A stretch of DNA of 64,000 nt, taken from Locusta migratoria. Taxonomy: Eukaryota > Arthropoda > Insecta > Orthoptera > Acrididae. Location of the stretch: positions 972,880,221 through 972,944,220 of the forward strand of contig CM048744.1 in NCBI GenBank assembly GCA_026315105.1. Direction: 5' to 3'. The notes beneath the pieces are model-generated. The model did no database searches and was not told where the DNA came from. It saw only the letters and a list, made by a program, of their open reading frames with translations. The position numbers and the translations under genes were made by a program. Below, one piece after another: positions 52,215 to 62,179 of the stretch (position 1 is its first letter; the number at the start of each line of letters is the position of its first letter).

Positions 52215-52420
52215 GCAGGGTGGTCCAATGATAGTGACCAAGCCAAATAATAATGAAAGAAACTACAACAAAACTTTTCTAGTTTGAAGGGGGAAAACAA
52301 ATGGTGCTATAGTTGGCCCGCTAGATGGCGCTGCTATAGTTCAAACGGATATCAACTGCATTTTTTTTTAGATAGGTACCCCCATTTTTTTACATGCTAG
52401 ATGACCCTGTGAACTTCGTA
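52215..52420. repeat. Unclassified dispersed repeat fragment
   Basis: AGGGTGGTCCAATGATAGTG, CTAGATGGCGCTGCTATAGT and AGATAGGTACCCCCATTTTT resemble a widespread insect repeat I recall. 54193-54230 (TCTAGTACGTAAATAAATAT) may be another piece of it. Ends not defined. Confidence 0.35.
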
Positions 52421-52431
52421 TCACTTACCTC

Positions 52432-52500
52432 TTAATATAAACCATATTAATTTAAATCATATGTATTTTAGACCCTGTAGCATTATAAAGGCATCATCAG
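52432..52500 (-). other. Decayed foldback arm with hammerhead-like motif
   Basis: The complement reads CCTGATGATGCCTTTATAAT, then GCTACAGGGTC (GCTACAG where a GCGAAAC would be expected) and AAAATACATATG. The CTGATGA half is intact, the GAAA half is mutated, and the partner arm is not found. Confidence 0.35.
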
Positions 52501-52679
52501 GTAGTCTAAGTATCAGTGAACGACAACTGGTAAAGGGACTTCTTGCTCTGCTCAAGGGCATTGGTTGGCTTTACTAGATATACAGGGAGCAATACCGCAC
52601 AATAAACTTAGTTTCGGTGCGGGCAGTGGCGGGTTAGACCAAGACTGTTTTGGCTTCCCTGGAAAAATCAAATCAAATC

Positions 52680-53705
52680 AGTGAACGACAAATATGTAAA
52701 ATTTTATCGCAATCGTACGAATGATATTGATATCCCAAAGAAAAGAGCTCTTTCAGTTTTTCACAAATTTTTCTATTTTCTGGCCAAGTATTACAAACTT
52801 TTACTTCATTCGAACCTTCCTCTCGCTTTGAACGTCGAATGTGCAAAATTTTATCACAATCAGATGTTTGGTATTGATATTTAATAGAAAACTCTTATTC
52901 TATATTTTCTGAATTTTCCAATTTTCCTGGTAACTTTTCCAAATTTTTATTTCATAAGAACATTACTCTTGCTTTGACTATCAAATATGCTAAATTTTAT
53001 CGCAATCAGGCGAATGATATTAATATCCCACTGAGAAAAGCTGTATCAGTTTCTCGCAAATTTTCAAATTTTCCTGGTAACTTCCCAAATTTTTCGTTGA
53101 ACGTCAAATGAACAAAATGTTTCCGCAGTCGGATGAACGGTTCTCAACTTCTAGTGTTGAGTACATTTATAAACACATTGAAAAAGAAACTTGGTTCGAA
53201 TTTTGCGACATTCTTTTTTAACTGTCCCTATTTTTTTTTAATTGAAAACTTTTCCAAGAACATAATGAACAAAACAAAAAACGAATTAGCCCTCTCCGTC
53301 GTGTGAATAGTCAGTTATAGTGGTGGATACAATCGAAAACACATTGAAAAATGTACTTCCAGTTTTTCTCAAATTTTCCAATTTTCCGGTAGATTTTCCA
53401 AAAAATTTCTTTCATGAAAACTTTGTACTGTCAAGCCGTACACAAGTGATGGCCTTAGAACCATCTGGCAATTGATTTTTATAGATAGAAAAAAACACTT
53501 TTGGTTTTTCCTAAATTTTCCTATTTTCCGGCCGACTTTTCCAAATTTTTAATTGATGCGAACCTTCATCTTGCTCTCAAAATCAAATGTACAAAATTTT
53601 ATAACAGTTGGACGAACGGTATTGAGAGCTCACTGGAAAAAGCTGTTTCAGTTTTTCCTGATTTTTCCTCTTCCGGACAACTTTTCCATAAATATGAATA
53701 AATGA
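52680..53705 (+). repeat. Degenerate tandem repeat, about 150-200 bp period
   Basis: Phrases such as TCAAATTTTCCAATTTTCCG, AACTTTTCCAAATTTTT and TGTAAAATTTTATCGCAATC recur at about 52700, 52850, 52990, 53120, 53370, 53500 and 53600. An isolated unit is at 54655-54770. The unit has no coding. Spacing is irregular, so it is either an old satellite-like array or repeated internal modules of a transposon. Confidence 0.6.
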
Positions 53706-53764
53706 TCCCTGAGACGGATTTACGTCTCAAATATGTCAAAGACATTATTAATAGATGTGAAGCA

Positions 53765-54005
53765 TTGAGTTAAAATTTGTGGTGCGGCCGGGAATCGAAC
53801 CCGGACCTCCATGCTTACTAGGCAGACGTCTTAATTAAATTAAGCTGAATTAAAGTTTGTGTTGTGGAGGGAAATCGTACATAGACTATTCCGAGGCGCC
53901 TTAATCGTTAGTGGTGTCGTAGTCTAACGGTTAAGACGTCTGCCTAGTAAGCATGGAGGTCCGGGTTCGATTCCCGGCCGCACCACAAATTTTAATTCAA
54001 TGCTT
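53765..54005. mobile_element. Foldback with Thr-type tRNA-like sequence in both arms
   Basis: The outer ends GAAGCATTGAGTTAAAATTT and AAATTTTAATTCAATGCTTC are inverted. The left arm carries the complement of the tRNA-like block as far as its anticodon region (53779-53835) and the right arm carries the complete block (53911-53986). The spacer is about 75 bp. It shares architecture, and the outer AAATTTTAATTCA, with 46.33-46.51 kb. Confidence 0.72.
53911..53986 (+). tRNA. tRNA-Thr(AGU)-like sequence, probably repeat-borne pseudogene
   Basis: 76 nt: acceptor GTGGTGT/GCACCAC pairs over seven positions, D stem GTCT/AGAC, loop CTAGTAA with anticodon AGT and correct T33, and T arm CCGGG-TTCGATT-CCCGG fully paired. 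The anticodon stem is poor (TCTGC against GCATG, one mismatch and one wobble). It could be transcribed by pol III, but its position inside a repeated foldback argues for a repeat head rather than a functional gene. Confidence 0.45.
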
Positions 54006-54139
54006 CACATCTATCACCTTTTCCATATTTTATCACCGTTTAAACTTTCCCTGGACTTACACGAATGTTTCAAGACTAAAATTAGCCAAATCGGTTCAGC
54101 CGTTTTCGAGTTTTAGCGAGACTAACGAACAGCAATTTG

Positions 54140-54193
<54 letters not shown>
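54140..54193. repeat. (TA)n microsatellite
   Basis: About 27 uninterrupted TA units. Frames of repeated Tyr-Ile on both strands are artefacts. Confidence 0.97.
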
Positions 54194-54197
<4 letters not shown>

Positions 54198-54199
54198 TC

Positions 54200-55014
54200 G
54201 TCTAGTACGTAAATAAATATGAATGCATGGTGCGCTTTGACCCATCTGAGTGGATCCTGCGGCCCTCAGTGAAGCAGCCGGCGCATAGACGTTGTACCAG
54301 CGAAACCTTTCGTCCCTCATGAGCAACAACTTCCCGGGTGGATGCATCACAATCTCTCACACCGACAACGCGTCCTATTTCAAATTAACTGCTTTGAGGG
54401 CACGGTTCGTGCGTAGGAGTGCAAGACGTCCTGCACGTTTGCTCAAATCGCACACTCACCTTCAGTCTACGAGAACTGCCGACACATTTTGCCGGCAGGT
54501 GATGCTGAAATTGATGTCGACACTGAAGTCTCAGATCGATACCGTTCAAATGCTAGTCATTTCTGCAGGACATACGCACTTGTCCAGTGAATATGAATTT
54601 CCCATCTCTAGGATTGCAAGGGGGTTGTGTTTTTCTTCTGAACTTCATTTTAGTTTCTGAAGGAAACACTGTGTTTTTCTCAAATTTTCCATGTTTCCGG
54701 TAGATTTTCCAAAAAAAAAAAAAGAAAAAAAAACCTTTCATGAAAGTCTTGTAATGTCAAGCTGGACAAAGACGGAGTGCTGGTAGCGCGGCGTGCAGCC
54801 AACGACAGCAACTAGAGCCCCACCGAAACATGATTTTAACCGAAACGGTAACCGAATATTCGGATCCTCTTCTAGCTTCGGCCGAAGCTGAAACCGAAAC
54901 TTGCAAAAATTGAGTTGAAATTTCTGTATATTCTCGCTACACCACCAATCACTAGGTTTTACACATTTTTTCAAGACCCTCTCCCTGTACTAAGCCGCCT
55001 TGAGTGTGTGTAAC
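54200..55014. other. Unassigned stretch with CCGAA-rich segment
   Basis: 54200-54640 is moderately GC-rich with open frames lacking domains. 54655-54770 is one unit of the 52.7-53.7 kb repeat with an A-rich run. 54815-54900 holds ACCGAAACATG, ACCGAATATTCGG, CGGCCGAAGC and ACCGAAAC, a pattern also seen at 61630-61690. Confidence 0.4.
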
Positions 55015-56158
55015 CACAGTCTAACATATACAGTCACGACACTCCCACAGATTTTTGTTATACGCTGCGATAGCAGCGCTCCAAGCGGCCGGGAAGCTAC
55101 GTTTCTGAATACGATAGTTGATGAGTGCGAATAGTATCGTTTAGGTTGACTTCAGCGTACTTTTTACATTAGGGAACGTATGTAGTGCCTTACAAATAGG
55201 TAATAATTTAAAAATAGCTCCCCATTTGTCTTTCTTAGGTTTCATAAGAGCCCTCATAAAGTACGAAACGGAACATTACAGGACAGTTAATTTACAATTA
55301 TCCTGTAACATACAGGCTTTAAATGAGTAATTTCATTTTCTATTAAAAATAGGAATCCCCAGAAAACACCAGGAGACATGCCCTTTAGCGGAGAGACGTC
55401 AATTTCTACGCAGGAACATTAAGTATTCTTCATTAAAATTCCAGTAAAATCGTTGTGGGAAACGTATATAGAATGCCATAAATACGGTATTTAACATACC
55501 AAATCAACCATCACAGCTGTAGCTGAAGGAAAAACGTCTCAGACATGGCAATATAACGATAAAAGCAACCAAACTCTTTTCCAACAAAGAAGACCTCAAT
55601 TCCACAATTGTTGCTACATCTGAACCACAAACGGCAAGAATCATCAAAACATTGGTTTTTTAAAGCTAAAGTAATTACACTTAAAAGAATATGCACGTAT
55701 AAGAAAGACGAGTGACGTGTAAAAATGTCAGAATAATTAGACTCCGTACCGAATGGATACACGTCAAAACTGGCTGTCATAGTAAGAACAGACCATAATA
55801 GAAAATTTATTATACCATTATGTTAATATGCAACTTACTTTCAGCGGGGTAAGCTGCAAATATACATATATTCGTAAGTATTTGTTCATGACAGAGTTGT
55901 TCTTTATACCATTTAATAATTTAAATGAGGCTGTTTTTATGTTAATTTCCGTATTATGTTTGTCTCTCGATATTTTAATAATGCTTGTAACGCAAGAATT
56001 GTGGTAAGTATTTCGTTAATTACGTACAAAAGTGATTATAAACAAACTGCACTACTTCGGCAGCTTGCCCACCGCTAGGAGCGCTAGTGTCGCAGCAACT
56101 GTCAGTTGGTAACACCTTTCACAGCAATGAGTGTCGTGACTGTATATGTTAGACTGTG
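55015..56158. mobile_element. TIR element (MITE or deletion derivative), about 1.14 kb
   Basis: CACAGTCTAACATATACAGT (55015) and ACTGTATATGTTAGACTGTG (ending 56158) start 30-bp perfect inverted ends, extended inward by GCTGCGATAGCAGCGCTCC/GGAGCGCTAGTGTCGCAGC. TGTAACC occurs on both flanks, adjacent on the left and two bases away on the right, so the target duplication is unresolved. No transposase frame is visible. Possibly hAT-related. Confidence 0.75.
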
Positions 56159-56530
56159 CTGTAACCCTAAATCAGGAGTCCGTGGGAGATGACACTAGAG
56201 GTGAACAGGTTTATACTAAACTCGATAGTTCGATTAGTGCGCCACATCCGGTGAACTCCGGTATTACCGTAGGAGGCGCCACTAGGAGTATCACTAGGAG
56301 CTTCCGACGAGTGCGCTTCACACGGGCATTTCTGGTACTACCGCATAGGCAAAACAAACGAAGCTGTTGTTTTGAACTTACGGGAACGTGTCCTTTCATA
56401 TTATTGTATTACACATAGAAGCAGGTATTTTGAAGATAATTGATGTTCGCAAATTTTTCCTGTGTGAAAAGTCTTTATCTGAGTAAAACTTTCATTTTTA
56501 ATCATAAAATAATCTTTCCAGATATGTTAA
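56159..56530. other. Stretch without recognised gene
   Basis: A 90-codon frame (56146-56418) and its antisense are open but have no recognised domain. It lies between the TIR element and the hAT remnant. Confidence 0.4.
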
Positions 56531-56532
56531 AA

Positions 56533-56700
56533 CGTAGATCCGATGTGTGGTAGTTCTTTGAGAGCGCGAATGACGATGTCAAAAGGCTACATGTAAGTTG
56601 TGTAAACGACTGTACGCCGCTAGTAGAGGAACATCTAATCTTCAAGACTATTTAAAAAGATTTCATAAACATTCCTACAGTACCAAGGCTAAAACAATAA
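56533..56700 (+). pseudogene. hAT transposase BED zinc-finger remnant
   Basis: One frame (56533-56583) reads RRSDVW, a stop, FFESANDDVK. After a -1 shift the next (56583-56680) reads KATCKLCKRLYAAS, then RGTSNLQDYLKRFHKHS. Together this is the BED-finger pattern W-x-F/Y-F...C-x-x-C...TSNL-x-x-x-L-x-x-x-H of hAT transposases. The first zinc His is replaced by Tyr. The stop in place of the residue after W and the frameshift show decay. The catalytic region is not found downstream. Confidence 0.65.
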
Positions 56701-56839
56701 GAAAGTGGTTAACAATGGTAAACAAGGTGTCGATTAAAAGAAAAAAAAAACACAACACCTTCAGCCTTGACACATTTCATTATTTCTTCAATGGAAATCT
56801 TCGAAGTGTTGCGGTAAAACTAGCACAAGCAAAGTGACA

Positions 56840-57200
56840 AGAAACTGTGATAAAACAGAACACTAACACCACTCCGTTATTTGGAGCTTATATACAGTTT
56901 TTTTAATTATTTTCGTGACAGACTATTCGACAACGTAACAGGTCTACACTAGCTTGCAATGTGATACTTTCAGTTTTAATATTGTTATGTATAGACGCTT
57001 GTCTCCAGTTACGCGGTCATTACATTACACTGTGTTAGTGAACACATCTTCAAATTGATATCAGAAAAAAAAAAAAATTTATATGAAGACGGAAGGGCAA
57101 TGTGTATACATTAACAGTTTTTGACAGAAAGCTAATAGAACACCACTTGTTAAATATATGATATGTACAAATGTATTGCCTCAAATAATGATAAACTTTG
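56840..57200. other. AT-rich stretch without recognised gene
   Basis: No feature recognised apart from an A-run near 57066. Confidence 0.5.
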
Positions 57201-57402
57201 CCGGCCGCGGTGGCCGAGGGGACTGAGGCGCTCCAGTCACGGTCAGCACGGCCACTACGGTCGGGGGTTCGAATCCCCCCTCGGGCATTGATATTTGTGC
57301 CGTCCTAGTTCGTAAGTAGTTCATAAGTAGTTTGTAAGTTTAGGGACTGATGACCCCGTAGTTAAGTCCCATAAGCTTAACAAACATTTGAACATTTTTT
57401 TT
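57201..57402 (+). mobile_element. tRNA-derived SINE, family A
   Basis: Flanks AATGATAAACTTTG (57187-57200) and AATGATAAACTTTTG (57403-57417), a 14-bp duplication with one extra T. Head, B box, GGGACTGATGACCCCGTAG body and CATTTGAACATTTTTTTT end are complete. It lies only 207 bp from the inverted copy at 57610. Confidence 0.93.
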
Positions 57403-57609
57403 AATGATAAACTTTTGTTTGAAAGAAAGAAAAAGAAAGTGTGAACAGTTACAGAGAATTACAATGTTCGTAGATGTTGAGAATCGATGTCAGGACCTTT
57501 TGCTCGACAAACTAACACGCTACTACCTGACCTACACTGCATTCAACTACAACCGATCTACTTTTTTGTACTTCGTTATCTTATAAGGCCATCGTGAAAC
57601 TTTTATCAA

Positions 57610-57810
57610 ATCAATGTTCAAATGTTTGTTAAGCTTATGGGACTTAACTACGGGGTCATCAGTCCCTAAACTTACAAACTACTTATGAACTACTTACAAA
57701 CAAGGACGGCACAAATATCCATGCCCGAGGGGGGATTCGAACCCCCGACCGTAGTGGCCGTGCTGACCGTGACTGGAGCGCCTCAATTCCCTCGGCCACC
57801 GCGGCCGGCC
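57610..57810 (-). mobile_element. tRNA-derived SINE, family A
   Basis: A perfect 13-bp duplication AAACTTTTATCAA flanks it (57597-57609, 57811-57823). Complete, opposite in orientation to 57201-57402. The pair could form a long intramolecular duplex in any read-through transcript. Confidence 0.93.
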
Positions 57811-57823
57811 AAACTTTTATCAA

Positions 57824-58325
57824 CAATTCTACGTTTACAAAACTTTGATTATAATAAACTCGTATCAGAAAACTTCGATTTTGGTTTATATTTGTAAGAC
57901 TGATGCTGGGAAACAGCATCTCTTCGTGCTACGCAAAAATACACTGCCAAATCAAATAAGTACGGCAAGATTCATCTCCAAAATGGCGTCTGCTCGATTC
58001 GATATGTCCAACCGGAGGCAGCCAGAGGCTGAGTGGAATGGCGCGAAGTCTCCGTCCCCCGGAACAACCGCTCCGTTTCCAGCACTACCTCGATGTGACG
58101 TTTTCTACCCAAAAAAATAAAAGTTAAAAAAAAACAATAATTAAACTGAACTGGATACAGTGGAGTTTTGATATTTCGAGTCTCGGAATTACTAAAACCA
58201 AAACAAAAGACAACTTATTCTTTTCATTCGGGCTGTTTGAGATCCGGCCCATAGAGTGTCTCGGTTCTATTCAGCCAATTGGGAATAAGTGGGCGGGGCT
58301 TACCAGTTCCGGCATACGCCTTACA
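57824..58325. other. Stretch without recognised gene
   Basis: Contains an open frame 57845-58120 without a domain. The segment 57980-58090 is GC-richer (ATGGCGTCTGCTCGATTCGA) but unassigned. Confidence 0.4.
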
Positions 58326-58332
58326 ACCAAGG

Positions 58333-59614
58333 CACAGAATAAGGAGTATACAGAAAGGAAACTCCCGCTGCAGTCTGTCGTCCAAAATTTAGTGCGCATG
58401 CGCGGAATCGGCCATCTTGAAAAGCAGTAAACGTGTGATCACTCCCTACTCTTTGGCGTGGTAATGCGCTGTCTTTGTTAATTCTGTAATTTAACTGCCT
58501 GAATCGCATAATAGTAAACAAGTATTTGGTACAGTGAAAAGAAAGAACTGTTTGTCAGTAGTTGGAGCTGTTCCGTTTTTATTATGAGCAGCAATCAAAG
58601 AAAAGGCGGCCGATGGTGTTCAGCACGTAATTGCCGCAATAATTCGAATACAAATAAGGATATAAGTTTCTTCACCTTCCCAAAAGATGCTGAGCAGTAA
58701 GTGAACGTCGCATATATATGTGTAGTGAAAGTTAAATGTTAGCAGTTTCGAATGAGAGTAATGTGTGCGTAATTATTAAAAGTAGCCTTGCTTCTTCTCT
58801 TGACGATAACTCTCGCTGTTGCTGCAGTAGTTCAACAGCATCGAAATGTTGAAGTACATTTACATGTTATAAGTTTAACGTTGCAGGGAATTATATAAAA
58901 TGGATGACAAAGAATAGTGCGTAAGTAGGCAGGTAAAATTTTACTTACGGCATTGGAGGCGTAGTGTGCTAATGTTGGCAACGAGCGCTCTTCGAATACT
59001 CAAACAAATAGATTAAGGAGAATAATTATTTTATGCTGTTCCTGCTCTGTCTGTGGTTGACAGATTCCTCTATATGCCCTTCTCCGATCAGTAAATTAAT
59101 GGTACTCCCAAAGCAAATACAACTTTTATATATGCCCAGACGTCATTAGTTCTGTGTAATCACATTGTACTGCTAAGTCTGACTCAATATTTTGTGCGAA
59201 TTTATTCGAGTCAAATAAAACCTGGCAGTTGTAAAGTCACTTTCTTGTTCATAACTAATTTCCCACACATAACTCCGCGTTATTGGGAATTTTTCTAGAG
59301 ATAAGCACCAAATAAAACGATCATCGATTCCACTGTACATTTTCGTAGTTGTATTAAAATTTAAGCCTATTTTTTTTTCGTTGGATTACAATTAGGTGCA
59401 AGAAGATGGCACAAAATAGTTGAAAGCCTTTTCCTTTCGTAAAAGTCGGTTAGATTAGCTGCAGTTCGTAAAAAGTCCATTTCCAGCCAAAGTACTATGT
59501 GGCTATAGTTCCGCGTTTACTGCTTTTCAATATGGCGTCGAGCGCAACGCTTGGTAACATACAGATCAAAGGCGCCGCCCCCAGCTTTCCCTTCTGTATG
59601 CTCCCTATTCTGTG
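58333..59614 (+). mobile_element. P-superfamily (THAP-encoding) transposon, copy 3, best preserved
   Basis: A perfect 7-bp duplication ACCAAGG flanks it (58326-58332, 59615-59621). Ends CACAGAATAAGGAGTATACA and TGTATGCTCCCTATTCTGTG form the inverted repeats. It carries the only copy of the THAP first exon with ATG and splice donor intact. At 1282 bp it must be a deletion derivative, yet the exon and surrounding promoter-like region are kept in all three copies. Confidence 0.85.
58584..58696 (+). CDS. THAP-domain first exon of P-type transposon
   Basis: ATG 58584 starts MSSNQRKGGRWCSARNC then RNNSNTNKDISFFTFPKDAE. C-x4-C followed by F-x-F-P-K-D is the first half of a THAP zinc finger. The frame meets GTAAGT at 58697-58702, a strong splice donor inside the THAP domain, a common first-intron position in THAP genes. 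The second half (Trp, C-x2-H) would be in a later exon that I do not see within the element. In the other copies the ATG is GTG or ACG. Confidence 0.6.
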
Positions 59615-59621
59615 ACCAAGG

Positions 59622-59918
59622 AAAACCTCCCGAAAACCTTGGTCGGAACCGGGGGATTGGGTCCAATTTGATTTAACTCTGGGACGTTGCCCCAGACAAC
59701 AAATGGATTATCGGGACAGCACGAGTGCACTCACGACAATCAAGGATCGGACGCCCGAGTTCCTCTCGTAAACTCGTAGAGATCGGCGCGACCAACAGTG
59801 GACAAGCATCCCTCTAGAGGAACCGCACCTGTAAGCACGGTATCCTCTGCGTCGCTCGGAATTACAAGCTTCCCACAAATATGAGCGTCATAAAACAAAA
59901 CAACTGTGGGTACATTCT
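59622..59918. other. Low-repeat stretch
   Basis: No repeats or domains. The flank AACCTTGGTCGGAACCGGGG was the P-type target neighbourhood. Confidence 0.5.
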
Positions 59919-60923
59919 GTTGTTGTTGTGGTCTTCAGTCCGGAGACTGGTTTGATGCAGCTCTCCACAATACCCTATCCTGAGCAAGCCTCTTCATCTC
60001 CACATGAGAACGGCAACCTACATCTGACTGAATCTGCCTACTGTATCCATCTCTTGGTCTTCCTCTGCGATTTTTACCCCACACACTTCCCGCTAATGCT
60101 AAATTCACAATTCCTTGATGTCTAAGAATGTGTCCCACCAATCTATCCCTTCTTTTAGTCAAGGTATGCCAGAAATTTCTTTTCTCCCCAATTCTGTTCA
60201 GCACCTCCTCATTAGTTACGCGATCCACCCACCTAATCTTCAGCATTCTTCTGTAGCACCATATTTCAAAAGCCTCGATCCTCTTCCTGTCCGCACTGTT
60301 TATCGTCCATGTCTCACTCCCATACAAGGCAACACTCCATACAAATGCCCTCAGAAAGGACTTCCTTAGGCTTAGATCAATATTCGATGTTAACAAATTT
60401 CTCTTTTTCAAAAACGCTTTTCTACCCCTTGCCATTCTGCATTTTATATCCTCTGTACTGCGACCATCACTTGTTATTTTACTGCCCAAGTAACAAAACT
60501 CATCTACCTCCTTTATTGCTTCGTTTCCCAATCTAATTCCTTCAGCATCACCTTATTTTCTTAGCCTGCACTCCATTACCCTAGTTTTGCTCTTGTTAAT
60601 GTTCATCTTATATGCACCTTTCAGCACACTGTCCATTCCGTTCAATTGCTCTTCCTGGTCCTTTGCTGTATCTGACAGAATTACTATGTCGTCGGCAAAA
60701 CGCAATGTTTTTAATTCTTCACCCTGAACTTTAATTCCTTCACCAAATTTCTCCTTGCTTTCCTTTATAGCTTGTTCAATGTACAAATTGAATAACATTG
60801 GAGAAAGGCTACAACCCTGTCTCACTCCCTTCCCAACCACTGCATCCCTTTCATGCCCTTCAACTCTGACAACCGCTGTCTGGTTTTTGTACAAGTTGTA
60901 AATAACCTTACGCCCCCATTCTA
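59919..60923 (-). mobile_element. RTE-like LINE, 5'-truncated, almost open
   Basis: Minus strand: RKVIYNLYKNQTAVVRVEGH, VRQGCSLSPMLFNLYIEQAI (motif B), RFADDIVILSDT (motif C), MNINKSKTRVMEC, one TAA at about 60550 (Ser codon TCA to TAA), then an unbroken 198-codon frame to SNQSPD and a (CAA)n tail at 59919-59930. The single nonsense change and low divergence from the copy at 62.78 kb suggest recent activity. Motif A and the endonuclease are absent. Confidence 0.9.
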
Positions 60924-60939
60924 TATTCACAGAAATAGG

Positions 60940-61447
60940 CACTCCACTAAACGCAAAGTAAATAGTGAAAAGACATTAAAACTTTTAGGCTGCCATTGTA
61001 AATGACTATTTAAAACATTGTATTTTTTTTTAAATAAAGTCATTATTTTTCCCCTTTTATTTTTATCAAGGTCGGTTCTCTTCTTTTCCATACGTAGATT
61101 TCGATAGTTCAAGGTGACCCCGGTCCTGTTCATCTCGAATTCCACAGTCCTACATATATTCTTGTAGGAAGATAGTCTGTAGAATTTAGGTACAAAACAA
61201 ACATGACAAATAGATACTACCAAGTGCCGGAGCCTCAATGTGAGTAACACAATACAAAATACGCAGAAAGTAATAATTTGTTTGTCTCCAAAAGTAGCCA
61301 CTTCCGGTTTTAAAGCGACAAAGAACTTAACATATCTCCTTTTTGGGATTCCTGAACACACAACATCTTCAACAAGTGCTGCAGAAAGTAATTCGAAAAA
61401 GAAAGTCACAGTTCCGACTAGCAGTATGATTACTGTCAGTATAAACT

Positions 61448-61492
<45 letters not shown>
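60940..61492 (+). other. Unidentified segment ending in A44
   Basis: A plus-strand frame (61240-61480) reads LSPKVATSGFKATKNLTYLL then STSAAESNSKKKVTVPTSSM and runs into an uninterrupted run of 44 A (61449-61492). A long 3' A-tract suggests a retroposed transcript, that is a processed pseudogene or poly-A-tailed LINE/SINE end. I recognise no family and found no clear target duplication. Confidence 0.35.
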
Positions 61493-61494
<2 letters not shown>

Positions 61495-61536
61495 CTCAAT
61501 TTTTACGCGGGAATTTTTACTCCTAGCAGTTTTACG

Positions 61537-61579
61537 GCATTCCGTCAACTGACGTAAATCGTTATAGTTGACGGAATGC
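61537..61579. repeat. Perfect hairpin
   Basis: GCATTCCGTCAACT (61537-61550) and AGTTGACGGAATGC (61566-61579) are 14-bp perfect arms with a 15-nt loop, directly downstream of the A44 segment. Confidence 0.75.
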
Positions 61580-61619
61580 ATCCCGAACGTGACTAGACAT
61601 CAACAATAAGTTCAAGAAA

Positions 61620-61895
61620 GCTAATTTAGGCCGACCCGAAGATTCGGCAGATTTCTGGCAGAAACCAAAACCCGATATTCGGCCGGTCTTTAACAGCAGT
61701 ATACATGAGAGGAATGCTGTACACATCCTGCCAAATTCATGTTAGTTACATTCACATTTATTTTATAGTGTTGCAGTTTTAATGAGTAGCATTGTAAATT
61801 ATGTAAATCTTTGGCAAACTTCAGCTAAAGATCTCTGACTGAAATTACTCTTTTACGAAGATAAGTTTTTGTTTCAACAAATGACCACTGGAGAA
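61620..61895. other. Unassigned stretch with CCGAA motifs
   Basis: GACCCGAAGATTCGGCAGAT and CCCGATATTCGGCCGGTC resemble the segment at 54815-54900. The remainder is AT-rich and unassigned. Confidence 0.4.
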
Positions 61896-62179
61896 CTGCT
61901 CCAATCCTACCTATCTGGGCATCACCCTCGACAGAAAATTAACCTATAAATAACATATCGAGTAAACAAAGGCCAAACTCCAAACACGAAATGGAACATT
62001 CAACAAGCTAACATCAGCAAAGTGGGGTACAAAACCAAACGTTCTACGTACCACATCAGTCGCCACCTGTTTTTTGTGGCTGAGTATGGATTTCCAGTCT
62101 GGGGAAAATCTGTTCATACAAAGAAAATAGACACGCTCCTTAATTATTGATATCGGCATGGAACTGCTGTGGTGTACAG

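Noticed and set aside
54096..54350. Tyr-Ile repeat frames
   Set aside because: Translation of the (TA)n microsatellite.
56146..56418. 90-codon frame next to the hAT remnant
   Set aside because: No transposase motif, and the antisense frame is equally open.
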